NCBI GenBank assembly: GCA_900548815.1
Contig: URLR01000018.1
Location: 1 to 33,003 of the forward strand
Source of the DNA: an uncultured Collinsella sp.
GTDB lineage: Bacteria > Actinomycetota > Coriobacteriia > Coriobacteriales > Coriobacteriaceae
Direction of reading: 5' to 3'
Length of the DNA: 33,003 nt
Part shown: positions 15,471 through 23,549 of the stretch, one piece after another
How positions within the stretch are numbered: position 1 is the first letter of the stretch
How the letters are laid out: every line of letters starts with the position of its first letter
Notes under the pieces: model-generated
What the model was told of the DNA's origin: nothing
Database searches by the model: none
The model's input: only the letters and a program-made list of their open reading frames with translations
Translations under genes and position numbers: made by a program

Positions 15471-15598
15471 GAGGGTCTCCCTTGGTTCGGGCACGGCGCA
15501 GCAGCGCCACAGTGCGACTAAGTGTAGCGCAGGGAGCACGGCAGGCGGGCGCTGGTGCCGTGGAGGTCGAATTGTTGCGGAAAGGTTACGGGAAGGAA

Positions 15599-15658
15599 GT
15601 TAGTCGTTGGGGACGTTCTTAAATGACTAGTCAAACAAGAACGTCCCCAACGACTAAC
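15599..15658. repeat. 60-bp hairpin with perfect 22-base arms
   Basis: Arms at 15599-15620 and 15637-15658 are exact inverted copies (starting GTTAGTCGTTGGGGACG) around a 16-base loop that holds ACTAGT. Just after it, AAGTGCC recurs at 15689, 15716 and 15727 and the fragments GTGTCCCC and GAACGTCCC echo the arm. The whole gap 15471-16017 holds no gene; the 128 bases nearest the kinase show nothing I recognise. Confidence 0.9.
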
Positions 15659-15754
15659 CCAACGACTATCAGCGCAAGGAGTGTCCCCAAGTGCCGGCAC
15701 ATAAGGAACGTCCCTAAGTGCCACCTAAGTGCCAAAACGACTGGTCGGGCAACA

Positions 15755-15887
15755 CCGATGTTTTGGCGAAGTCAGCGAAAACTCGCCAGAGTGAGCAAGG
15801 TGCCTTGAAACGAGGCGGCATTGACCTTCTGGTCATGCCGCCGAAGTTGAAAGGCAGATTGCCGCTCTGGCGGGTTTGCAGCGTCGA
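15755..15887. repeat. 133-bp palindromic intergenic element, copy 2
   Basis: Same ends as copy 1 (CCGATGTTTTGGC at the left, GCAGCGTCGA at the right) and almost the same length. Outer arms CGCCAGAG and CTCTGGCG and inner arms GGCGGCAT and ATGCCGCC surround GACC-TTCT-GGTC. Its core is the reverse complement of the core in copy 1. It lies in the gap upstream of the MarR promoter. Confidence 0.85.
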
Positions 15888-15890
15888 GCC

Positions 15891-15918
15891 GTTACGCGGT
15901 TTGGTAAAACCGCGTAAC
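15891..15918. repeat. Perfect 12-base stem hairpin
   Basis: GTTACGCGGTTT-GGTA-AAACCGCGTAAC, directly next to the 133-bp element and 15 bases before the -35 box of the MarR operon. There is no T-run, so if it terminates transcription it is not a classic intrinsic terminator. Confidence 0.75.
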
Positions 15919-15933
15919 CACTAGTTTGGTACC

Positions 15934-15993
15934 TTGACATTCATTTCTCATGCTCCTAGATTGGTTAGGCACAAAACAATTCCACTACCTAAC
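15934..15993 (+). promoter_or_regulatory. Promoter and candidate MarR operator of the marR-ABC exporter operon
   Basis: TTGACA at 15934-15939 and TAGATT at 15957-15962 are spaced by 17 bases, a good housekeeping promoter with start near 15969. GTTAGG at 15964-15969 and its complement CCTAAC at 15988-15993 straddle the expected start of transcription. That is a usual place for autorepression by the MarR protein encoded just downstream. The promoter is well supported; the operator is an inference. Confidence 0.7.
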
Positions 15994-16017
15994 TAAAGAA
16001 AGGAGCAACACTAATTC

Positions 16018-16524
16018 ATGTGCGATGAACCTCTTAACCTTTGTTCGCACGAGCCCGGCGGCGACCCGTCACAGCCGGCGGATGTACCCGAAGCGGTCAG
16101 CGCCGAAGACAAACTCGCCAAGCGCATCCTGAGCGGCCTGGGTTTTTGCGGCCATTACATGCATTTTCATGGCGGAGGCGTGTCCGGCAAGGCGCCCATC
16201 ATCTGCCTGCTGGCCAAGCAGCCCGGCGGCGAGATGTCGCAGCAGGAACTCGGCATGCACTTTGACCTCAAGCCGGGGTCGCTTTCCGAGATCCTGTCCA
16301 AGCTCGAGGTCAACGGCCTCATTGAACGCAGCCGTAACCCCAAGGATCGACGGCAACTCACCATTCGCCTGACCGAAACCGGCCGGGAAAACGCCCGCAT
16401 CGACCAGGCAGCCCGCATTCGCTTTAGGGAACAGGCCTTTAGCGCCCTTACGCACGACGAGCGCGAACAGCTCGCCGAGATGCTCGAAAAAATCCGCGTA
16501 ACCTGGGAGGAACTGGATGATTAA
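16018..16524 (+). CDS. MarR-family transcriptional regulator
   Basis: Winged-helix repressor, 168 residues, first gene of an exporter operon. The winged helix spans about 57-130: KAPIICLLAKQPGGEMSQQE, then KPGSLSEILSKLEVNGLIER as recognition helix, and the wing RNPKDRRQLTIRLTETGRE. A short Cys/His cluster, CGHYMHFH (44-51), precedes it and might bind a metal or simply be structural. AAAGGAG lies 12 bases before ATG, a rather long spacing. Its stop overlaps the start of the first ABC gene by 8 bases. By analogy with LmrR/MarR systems it probably represses the operon until a toxic ligand binds. Confidence 0.93.
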   Translation: MCDEPLNLCSHEPGGDPSQPADVPEAVSAEDKLAKRILSGLGFCGHYMHFHGGGVSGKAPIICLLAKQPGGEMSQQELGMHFDLKPGSLSEILSKLEVNGLIERSRNPKDRRQLTIRLTETGRENARIDQAARIRFREQAFSALTHDEREQLAEMLEKIRVTWEELDD

Positions 16525-18331
16525 AACCCTCATGGGAAGCATCCGCGATTACAAGAAGGTCACGATCGCCACGCCGCTGCTGGTGCTTGGCGAGGTGCTC
16601 TGCGAAATGATGATCCCGTTTATCACCGCCGACATGATCGACGCCATCAAAGACGGTGCCACCGTCGCCCAGATGCTTCCCACCGCAGGCTTTTTGGTGC
16701 TCATCGCACTGACGTCGCTCGCTTTTGGTGCCGCCGCCGGCGTCACCTGCAGTCATGCGAGCTGCGGCTTCGCCAAGAACCTGCGTCACGACCTGTTCTA
16801 CAAGATCCAGACGTTCAGCTTTGCCAACATCGATGAGTTCTCGAGCTCCTCGCTCGTCACCCGCCTCACCACCGACATCAACAACGTGCAGCAGGCCTTT
16901 ATGATGCTCATCCGCATCGCCGTGCGCGCGCCGCTGGTGCTGGTCTTTGCCTTTGCCATGGCCTACGCCATGGGCGGCAGCGTCGCCATGGTCTACCTGG
17001 TCATCATTCCGCTGCTGGGCTTTGGCCTGTTCTTTATCATCTATAAGGTGCGCCCGATCTTTGCCCGCGTGTTCCGCAAGTACGACGCGCTCAACGAGTC
17101 CGTCGAGGAAAACGTCACCGGCATGCGCGTGGTCAAGAGCTACGTGCGCGAAGACTTTGAGAAGGAGAAGTTCGCCACCGCCGCGCGCGACGTCCAGATG
17201 GACTTCACCCGCGCCGAGAAGCTGCTCGCCTTTAACAACCCCATGATGAACATCTGCGTCAACGGCGCATTTGTCGTCATCATCTACCTGGGATCCAAGC
17301 TCATCATCACGAGCCAGGGCACGCTGTTCGACGTGGGCCAGCTCTCCTCGATCTTTACCTATGGCTTCGCGATCCTCATGAGCCTGATGCAGCTGTCGAT
17401 GATCTTTGTCATGGTGACCATGGCCGACGAATCGGCGCACCGCATTACCGAGGTGCTGGCCGCCGAGCCCACGATCGCCGATCCCGCCGAGCCCGTGCTC
17501 GAGGTTGCCGACGGTTCCATCGACTTTGACCACGTGAGCTTTAAGTATTCCGCGCATGCGAAGCGCCAGGCGCTCGACGATATCGACCTGCACATTAAGA
17601 GCGGCGAGACCATCGGTATCATCGGCGGTACCGGCTCGGCCAAGTCCACGCTTGTAAACCTCATCGCCCGCCTGTACGACGCCACCGAAGGCACCGTGCG
17701 CGTGGGCGGCATGGACGTACGCGACTACGACCTGGACGCGCTGCGCCACCAGGTGGCCATGGTGCTGCAGAAAAACGTACTGTTTAGCGGCACCATTGCC
17801 GAAAACCTGCGCTGGGGCGACCCGAACGCCACCGACGAGGAAGTCCGCGAGGCGGCACATCTGGCCTGCGCCGATGAGTTTGTCGATGGCTTCCCCAAGG
17901 GTTATGACACCTGGATCGAGCAGGGCGGCTCCAATGTTTCCGGCGGTCAGAAGCAGCGCCTGTGCATTGCGCGTGCCCTGCTGCGTCGCCCCAAGATCTT
18001 GATCCTGGACGACTCCACCAGCGCCGTCGACACCAAGACCGACGCCAAGATCCGCGCAGGGCTGGCAAGCTATCTGCCCAACACGACCAAGCTCATCATC
18101 GCCCAGCGCATTAGCTCCGTGCAGGATGCAGACCGCATCATCGTCATGGAGGGCGGCCGCATCGCGCAGATCGGCAACCACGATGAGCTGCTCAAGACGA
18201 GCGAGATCTACCGCGAGACCTTTACCTCGCAGAACAAGATGTCTGCCGAGGGCGAAGAGGCCGTCGAAGCCGACACCGAGGCATCCGCAACACAAGCTCA
18301 GACCCAGGAAGGAGGCGAGGCATATGAGTAA
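16517..18331 (+). CDS. ABC exporter half-transporter, degenerate-site subunit
   Basis: Membrane exporter half of 604 residues: six membrane helices in residues 15-310 followed by a nucleotide-binding domain. Walker A reads GGTGSAKST (370-378), the signature is VSGGQ (474-478) and Walker B is ILILDDS, with Asp499 where the catalytic Glu normally stands. That Asp makes the ATP site built on this Walker B catalytically weak, as in heterodimeric exporters such as LmrCD, BmrCD and TM287/288. The C-terminal 30 residues are a Glu/Ala-rich tail. The start overlaps marR and the stop overlaps the next ABC gene, so the three are translated together. Likely cargo is drugs or other amphipathic compounds. 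Confidence 0.95.
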   Translation: MIKTLMGSIRDYKKVTIATPLLVLGEVLCEMMIPFITADMIDAIKDGATVAQMLPTAGFLVLIALTSLAFGAAAGVTCSHASCGFAKNLRHDLFYKIQTFSFANIDEFSSSSLVTRLTTDINNVQQAFMMLIRIAVRAPLVLVFAFAMAYAMGGSVAMVYLVIIPLLGFGLFFIIYKVRPIFARVFRKYDALNESVEENVTGMRVVKSYVREDFEKEKFATAARDVQMDFTRAEKLLAFNNPMMNICVNGAFVVIIYLGSKLIITSQGTLFDVGQLSSIFTYGFAILMSLMQLSMIFVMVTMADESAHRITEVLAAEPTIADPAEPVLEVADGSIDFDHVSFKYSAHAKRQALDDIDLHIKSGETIGIIGGTGSAKSTLVNLIARLYDATEGTVRVGGMDVRDYDLDALRHQVAMVLQKNVLFSGTIAENLRWGDPNATDEEVREAAHLACADEFVDGFPKGYDTWIEQGGSNVSGGQKQRLCIARALLRRPKILILDDSTSAVDTKTDAKIRAGLASYLPNTTKLIIAQRISSVQDADRIIVMEGGRIAQIGNHDELLKTSEIYRETFTSQNKMSAEGEEAVEADTEASATQAQTQEGGEAYE

Positions 18332-20243
18332 GGCAACGACCGCCGAGCGCGCGCTCAACCGCAAGGGTGGCACCATGTCGCGCCTCATCAAGACGCTCTT
18401 TGGCTTCTACCCCGTGCTTTTGCCCCTCGTCGTCGTCGGCGTGGTGCTCTGCGCCATCATCAACTCCATCGGCGCGACCTTCCTTCAGAGCGCCCTGCAG
18501 ATTATTAGCGAATCGTGGCAGTCGGGCGATTGGGAAGCTGCACAGCCCAAGATCGCACAGCTCGTGACCACCCTCGCCTGCATCTACGGCGTCGGCATCC
18601 TGTCCTCGCTGTTCTGGAACCGCGCCATGGCCATCGTCACGCAGGGCTCGCTCGAGAAGCTGCGCGAGAAGATGTTCAACCGCATGCAGGACTTGCCGAT
18701 CCGCTACTTCGACACACACCAGCGCGGCGACATCATGAGCCACTACACCAACGATATCGACACGCTGCGCCAGATGATCAGCCAGTCGCTGCCCAACCTG
18801 CTCATGACGACCATCGTCATCGTCACGGTGTTCTTTATCATGCTGTACTACAGCGTGTGGATGTGCCTGATCATTGTGGCCGGCGTCGCCTTTATGACCT
18901 TTATGACCAAGCTGCTCGGCTCCAACTCCGCGCGCTTCTTTATTGCGCAGCAGACCGAGCTCGGCGTGGTCGAGGGCCATATCGAGGAAGTCATGAACGG
19001 CCAGAAGGTCGTCAAGGCGTTCTGCCACGAGTCTGCCGCCGAGGCCGATTTTGACGAGCGCAACGAAAAGCTCTTCGAGGTCTCGCAGAAGGCCAACATG
19101 TACGCCAACATCCTCATGCCCATCCTTATGAACCTAGGCAACCTGCTCTACGTGCTGGTCGCACTGGCAGGCGGCATTTTCCTGGCGCTGGGCGTGCCCA
19201 ACCTGAGCATCTCGGGCATGGCGCTGTCCATCGCCGTCGTGGTGCCGTTCCTCAACATGACCAAACAGTTCTGCGGACAGATCGGTCAGATCTCGCAGCA
19301 GATCAACGCCGTGGTCATGGGCCTCGCCGGCGCCGACCGCATCTTTGAGCTCATCGACGAGGAGCCCGAGGCCGACGAAGGCTACGTGACGCTCGTCAAC
19401 GCGCAGGTGAACCCCGACACCTGGCAGCTCGAGGAGGCCGACCACCACACTGGCATGTGGGCGTGGAAACATCCGCACCGCGCAACCGGCGAGATCGAGT
19501 ACGTACCGCTGCGCGGCGACCTGGTCATGGACAACGTCGACTTTGGCTACACGCCCGACCACGAGGTGCTGCACGGCGTGTCCGTGTTTGCCAAGCCGGG
19601 CCAGAAGGTCGCGTTTGTCGGCGCCACCGGTGCCGGCAAGACGACCATCACCAACCTCATTAACCGCTTCTATGACATCGCCGACGGCAAAATCCGCTAC
19701 GACGGCATCAACGTCAACAAGATCCGCAAGGCAGATCTGCGCCGCTCGCTGGGCGTGGTGCTGCAGGACGTGAACCTGTTCACCGGCACTGTGATGGATA
19801 ACATCCGCTACGGCAACCTGGACGCTACCGACGAGGAGTGCATCGCAGCGGCCAAGCTCGCGGGCGCGGACGACTTTATCACCCGCCTGCCCGACGGCTA
19901 CGACACCATGCTCACCGGCAACGGCGCACAGCTGTCGCAGGGCCAGCGCCAGCTGATCTCGATCGCACGCGCCGCCGTCGCCGATCCGCCGGCGATGATC
20001 CTGGACGAGGCCACGTCGAGCATCGATACCCGCACCGAGGCCATCGTGCAAGCCGGCATGGACAAGCTCATGGAAGGCCGCACGACGTTTGTCATCGCGC
20101 ACCGCCTGTCCACCGTGCGCAACTCCGACGCGATCATCTGTCTGGATCACGGCCGCATCATCGAGCGCGGCAACCACGACGAGCTGATCGCCAAGCGCGG
20201 GTATTACTACCAGCTCTATACCGGAGCGTTTGAGCTGGAGTAG
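18324..20243 (+). CDS. ABC exporter half-transporter, catalytic subunit
   Basis: Partner half of 639 residues. Membrane helices lie in residues 25-330, then a roughly 50-residue linker with acidic and Trp/His-rich stretches (NPDTWQLEEADHHTGMWAWK) before the nucleotide-binding domain. Walker A is GATGAGKTT (about 432-440), the signature is LSQGQ (a Gly-to-Gln change at its third position) and Walker B is MILDEATSS with the catalytic Glu kept. One good and one degenerate subunit is the standard asymmetric heterodimer. ATG at 18324 follows GGAGG by eight bases and overlaps the previous stop by 8 bases; the frame is open upstream but that region belongs to the first subunit. Confidence 0.95.
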   Translation: MSKATTAERALNRKGGTMSRLIKTLFGFYPVLLPLVVVGVVLCAIINSIGATFLQSALQIISESWQSGDWEAAQPKIAQLVTTLACIYGVGILSSLFWNRAMAIVTQGSLEKLREKMFNRMQDLPIRYFDTHQRGDIMSHYTNDIDTLRQMISQSLPNLLMTTIVIVTVFFIMLYYSVWMCLIIVAGVAFMTFMTKLLGSNSARFFIAQQTELGVVEGHIEEVMNGQKVVKAFCHESAAEADFDERNEKLFEVSQKANMYANILMPILMNLGNLLYVLVALAGGIFLALGVPNLSISGMALSIAVVVPFLNMTKQFCGQIGQISQQINAVVMGLAGADRIFELIDEEPEADEGYVTLVNAQVNPDTWQLEEADHHTGMWAWKHPHRATGEIEYVPLRGDLVMDNVDFGYTPDHEVLHGVSVFAKPGQKVAFVGATGAGKTTITNLINRFYDIADGKIRYDGINVNKIRKADLRRSLGVVLQDVNLFTGTVMDNIRYGNLDATDEECIAAAKLAGADDFITRLPDGYDTMLTGNGAQLSQGQRQLISIARAAVADPPAMILDEATSSIDTRTEAIVQAGMDKLMEGRTTFVIAHRLSTVRNSDAIICLDHGRIIERGNHDELIAKRGYYYQLYTGAFELE

Positions 20244-20254
20244 TTCGGCTCGCC

Positions 20255-20336
20255 GAGATGGCCGATTTGCCGCTCATTCGTCGGGCATGACCCTAAGGTC
20301 AATGCCCTCCTCTTTCGGGGCAAATCGACTCATCTC
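20255..20336. repeat. Short relative of the 132-bp palindromic element, copy 3
   Basis: GAGATG and CATCTC outer arms, CGATTTGCC and its GGCAAATCG counterpart, and the shared core GGGCATGACC-CTAA-GGTCAATGCCC. It lacks the CCGATGTTTTGGC and GCAGC-TCGA ends seen in copies 1 and 2. It begins 11 bases after the stop of the ABC exporter operon and may fold at its transcript end. Confidence 0.75.
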
Positions 20337-20370
20337 AACGACCCAAACACAATGCGCCGCAACGAATAAA

Positions 20371-20405
20371 GCCTCCGCAGCCACACGGGCTGCGGAGGCT
20401 TTTCT
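20371..20405. terminator. Intrinsic terminator between convergent genes
   Basis: GCCTCCGCAGCC-ACACG-GGCTGCGGAGGC is a perfect 12-base GC-rich stem followed by TTTTCT on the plus strand and by TTTATTC on the minus strand. It can therefore end both the ABC exporter operon and the leftward diguanylate cyclase gene. Confidence 0.93.
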
Positions 20406-20423
20406 ATACCCTCTGTTACAGGC

Positions 20424-21515
20424 TTACCGCTCCTCGCGTTGCGGCCCAGCTGTCTCGGCTGTCTTTACGCGGTTCTTGTCGATGTACATGTTTTTGTCGG
20501 CTTGGGAAAAGAGCTCGCGCATCGTAGGCGGTTCATCAAAATCACTGGAAAGCGCATAGCCCACCGCATAGCTAATAGGCATGTCGGGGTGAGCCTCGGA
20601 ATACTCGTTCACGTTCGCACGAACCCGAGCGAGACAGGACTCCACGGCAGCTCGATCGGCATCCCACAGCACCGCGATAAACTCATCGCCGCCGTCGCGA
20701 CCCACGAAGCAGGTCTCGGACGACACACGCCCCAGCTGCCGGGCAAAAGAGCGGATGTATTCGTCGCCCTTCTCGTGACCAAAGCTGTTATTGACCGCAT
20801 GCAGATTGTTAAGGTCGAAAACGCACACCGCAACGGGCGCCTCCGCGGAGACAGACTGCTCCTGCCCCAAGATCTCCTCGCACTTGTTCTTGTTGGGCAG
20901 TCCCGCGGCTCCGTCGAGATAGACTTTGCTCTGCAGTTCGCGATTGAGCGCGGCAGTTCGCACCGCGCGAACAAGCTCGACCGCAAAGGCCGCCACCAAT
21001 CCCATGATGTCGATGATCACCAAGCCCTCGAGATAGTTGAGCGCCGACGCCTTCTCCTGAGAGTAGTCCTCTGCGAGTCGCGTAGCATCGTCGCAAATGC
21101 CAAAGAACTCCTCGCTCATAGAGATGCTGTCGGTGTTCTCATAGCCGACTTCGCGCACGCGGATGATCTCGGTGCAAAGCTCATCAAAATAATTAGCAAG
21201 CTCGGTCATTTTTGCCTGATACTCGTCGTCGTCGAGACGGACGAGGTTGAGGTCGTCACTTCCGTAACGCAAACCGTTGATGTATGAATCCACGGCTTTG
21301 AGCAGGTCATCTTGAGGCTGGCCCGCATCCTCGAGCTTAACGATTCGCTGCGTGGTACCGCGCACCAGACCGGCGTAGTTGACCACGCGCGCCGTGCCCT
21401 GGATATCGGAGACGAGCAGCATAACATTGATGAAGAAGAAGATGAGAACTGCCGTGAGCACCATCATGAGCAGGCGCACCGCCTGGCTGGCCTTCTTGGC
21501 GACAGAAGTATTCAC
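20424..21515 (-). CDS. Membrane diguanylate cyclase (GGDEF) with PilJ-like sensor domain
   Basis: Makes cyclic di-GMP from GTP. Of 363 residues, one helix lies at about 13-36 and a second at 162-180, enclosing an outer, largely helical sensor segment. Its start NYAGLVRGTTQRIVKLE resembles the NYAG-RGR/SQR motif of type IV pili/PilJ-like sensor domains. The GGDEF motif is intact at 275-279 (GRDGGDEF), with CVFDLNNLHAVNNSFGHEKG as the usual preceding block. I see no RxxD inhibitory site five residues before GGDEF, so product feedback by that route is unlikely. The start is GTG with AGGGG upstream. It is 121 bases downstream of the sortase gene in the same direction, so a link to surface attachment is possible but unproven. 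Confidence 0.93.
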   Translation of the reverse strand: MNTSVAKKASQAVRLLMMVLTAVLIFFFINVMLLVSDIQGTARVVNYAGLVRGTTQRIVKLEDAGQPQDDLLKAVDSYINGLRYGSDDLNLVRLDDDEYQAKMTELANYFDELCTEIIRVREVGYENTDSISMSEEFFGICDDATRLAEDYSQEKASALNYLEGLVIIDIMGLVAAFAVELVRAVRTAALNRELQSKVYLDGAAGLPNKNKCEEILGQEQSVSAEAPVAVCVFDLNNLHAVNNSFGHEKGDEYIRSFARQLGRVSSETCFVGRDGGDEFIAVLWDADRAAVESCLARVRANVNEYSEAHPDMPISYAVGYALSSDFDEPPTMRELFSQADKNMYIDKNRVKTAETAGPQREER

Positions 21516-21636
21516 AAGTTCAATCCCCTAAATGACAAAAAAGCAAGTAGCACGCAGTGTGCTGAAATTCACGCGCGGTCAACTCTACCATGATGGACCG
21601 AGAGCCTCAAACTTGATGCAGCCTATGGGGCGCAGC

Positions 21637-22392
21637 TTAATCGGGATATTCAATGAGCTGCAAGACCTCTGCTATAAGTGCTCGGCGCCCGTTTGTTTTA
21701 TCACTGCAGGTAGAAAGCGCGATGATGCGTGCATCGGGGCCAACGTCATCCATGTTCTCATGCACCGCCGTCTGCGAGACATGCGTGAGCAGCGTCTGCA
21801 TCGAGGCCTGGTCCAGGTTTCCCGGCCCAAAGATAATGTCATCACTCGCAGCAAACGAGCACACGGCAACAATGCGCAGGCGGAACGCCCCATCCTTTGT
21901 GTAGAGCGTGCCTGTGCGGTGCAGGCCAAAGAAGCCCATGTCTAAAAACCGGTCGACATCGCCAAACATCGCGCCGTTATCCATGTGGTGCGCATAGAGC
22001 AGATTGTAGGAATCGGTCATCGCGCGACTGTTGCGCGTATCCAAAAACACCGCTCCCGAAACCGCGGACTCCCCCAACACGTTTTTGTTGAGGTATTCCT
22101 GGTTATCTTTTCCCTGAACAAAGGGATAGTCGATGTTGGTGCCATCGATGGTGACCCATCCGACCACGTCGGGATTTTTGGCCATCAGTTCCTGCAGGCG
22201 TGCGCAATCGTTGGCCCCGGTGGGTTTGTAGTGCAGCAGCTCATCGCTGATGAACCCGCCGTTCATAACGTTGTTTGTATCCCACAGCGAATAGCCCCCG
22301 TACAGCAGCATGAGCAGCACGATAAAGCCGGCAAACCACGTAAGTACGCGGTCGCCGGCTCTCGCCAGCCGAGCCATGCGTTTAAGCTCCAT
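21637..22392 (-). CDS. Class B sortase, pilus-type
   Basis: Membrane-bound transpeptidase that cleaves sorting signals and joins pilin subunits. The 251-residue protein has an N-terminal anchor helix (about 16-36) and the class B core: GWVTIDGTNIDYPFVQGKDN, catalytic His135 in LLYAHHMDNGAMFG, Cys229 in ALSTCSD and Arg236 in TNGRR. It follows the backbone pilin gene after 20 bases and is the last gene of the pilus operon. In streptococcal FCT-3 pili the equivalent enzyme SrtC2 is also class-B-like. The substrates here are expected to be the VPTD and VPTG signals of the two upstream surface proteins. Confidence 0.95.
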   Translation of the reverse strand: MELKRMARLARAGDRVLTWFAGFIVLLMLLYGGYSLWDTNNVMNGGFISDELLHYKPTGANDCARLQELMAKNPDVVGWVTIDGTNIDYPFVQGKDNQEYLNKNVLGESAVSGAVFLDTRNSRAMTDSYNLLYAHHMDNGAMFGDVDRFLDMGFFGLHRTGTLYTKDGAFRLRIVAVCSFAASDDIIFGPGNLDQASMQTLLTHVSQTAVHENMDDVGPDARIIALSTCSDKTNGRRALIAEVLQLIEYPD

Positions 22393-22412
22393 CGGCTGTA
22401 ATCCTCGCTGTT

Positions 22413-23498
22413 TTAACGGCGGTTACGACGAGGACGGAAGAAGACCACGCCCATCACGGCAGCAAACGCGACGATTGCCGCATAGGGAACGACCGTCCGA
22501 ATAACATCGGTGGGAACGGTAGCCTCTTTGGTGTTGGTAAAGGTCACCGTGGTGTCAGAAGTACCGATACCCTTCGGAGAAATAGTATTGGACTTTGTTT
22601 CGTTGCCAGTCTCCCCAATCTTGTACGACGTTTCATAACCTTCCTTCTTGTAGTCGCCCTCAGTTACGGCATACGTGTCCTCCGATGAAAGACCATAAAA
22701 GATGATGTAGTCTCCGTCTCTAAGGTTCACTGAAACCGTAGATCCCGAATTGGCTACATCTCCGGGCGTGGAAGTGCCGTCTTTTTTCACTTTGACGTAC
22801 TTATAGGTTTCACCGGTAGCGCCGCTAAGGCTGACGGTAAACTGAAAGTCCTTGTTCTTGTCACCCTGGTTACCCGCGACAATCTTTTTAATAGTCAGCT
22901 TATGGGTGGCATAATCGTTTACAAAGCCATCGGTCTTCTTGCCCGAACCTGCTTCTGCGCTAAGAGTACAGCCCTTGACAACATAGCCCGTGCCATTATT
23001 TTCTACGTAAACATCGAGGAACAGCGCCCCATTCGTAACGTTGAGGCCATCCAAGACTGGCTTCTGCTGCGTAATTTTGTATCGGTAGATGCCCGGAGCC
23101 GTGAACTCTGAGACATCAAGGACGGCACTCAATTGAGCGGTTATTGTCGTAGTGCCGCCGGCGTTCTCATGCTTCAACTTTTTATCAGAGTAATTAACGG
23201 AATCCGGTGAAAGCGAAACGGCATCGGGCACTCCAGGAGTAACGGGCATGCCGCTCGTACTCGCACACTCACTCGAATCCGCCGGCGCAATCGAATATTT
23301 AAACATCACACTCGGCACCATGGCGTTCTCATCCATGGTGAGTTTTGAGGCAATCGTAACTTTGTTGTCAGTTACCGGCAGATGCGGAGTAGCAGATCCC
23401 TCCTCCGCCCACGCGGGCGTGACAACTCCCACCAAAGCCAGCAGCATCGTGGCAGCCACAACTGTAAACGCCGCCAGTCGCCTCTTTCCAGTTTTCAT
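22413..23498 (-). CDS. Backbone pilin, FctA/Spy0128-like, with VPTD sorting signal
   Basis: Predicted pilus shaft subunit. The 361-residue preprotein has a signal peptide ending TPAWA (cleavage after about residue 31), an N-terminal FctA-type domain, and a C-terminal domain beginning LTIKKIVAGNQGDKNKDFQF and ending VTFTNTKEA. This second domain has a Lys near its start (IKK), a Glu in YAVTEGD and an Asn in FTNT, the arrangement that forms self-made Lys-Asn isopeptide bonds in such pilins. The sorting signal is VPTDV (328-332), with a hydrophobic helix and the tail RPRRNRR. Asp in place of the usual Gly after Thr is odd. ATG at 23498 has AGGAAGG upstream. Confidence 0.9.
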   Translation of the reverse strand: MKTGKRRLAAFTVVAATMLLALVGVVTPAWAEEGSATPHLPVTDNKVTIASKLTMDENAMVPSVMFKYSIAPADSSECASTSGMPVTPGVPDAVSLSPDSVNYSDKKLKHENAGGTTTITAQLSAVLDVSEFTAPGIYRYKITQQKPVLDGLNVTNGALFLDVYVENNGTGYVVKGCTLSAEAGSGKKTDGFVNDYATHKLTIKKIVAGNQGDKNKDFQFTVSLSGATGETYKYVKVKKDGTSTPGDVANSGSTVSVNLRDGDYIIFYGLSSEDTYAVTEGDYKKEGYETSYKIGETGNETKSNTISPKGIGTSDTTVTFTNTKEATVPTDVIRTVVPYAAIVAFAAVMGVVFFRPRRNRR

Positions 23499-23549
23499 GT
23501 TGTATCCTTCCTCTCGGGCACATGCCCTTAATAAAACCAATCTCCGTGC

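Noticed and set aside
15471..16017. Insertion sequence or CRISPR in the repeat-rich gap
   Set aside because: No transposase frame and no regularly spaced direct repeats; the structures are isolated hairpins.
16448..18391. 647-codon minus-strand frame opposite the ABC exporter
   Set aside because: Low-complexity His/Asp/Val-rich translation typical of an antisense shadow; the plus strand carries an intact exporter.
20244..21636. A basal pilin (FctB-like) gene downstream of the sortase
   Set aside because: The region holds only the diguanylate cyclase and a terminator; no short VPTG-type protein is present.
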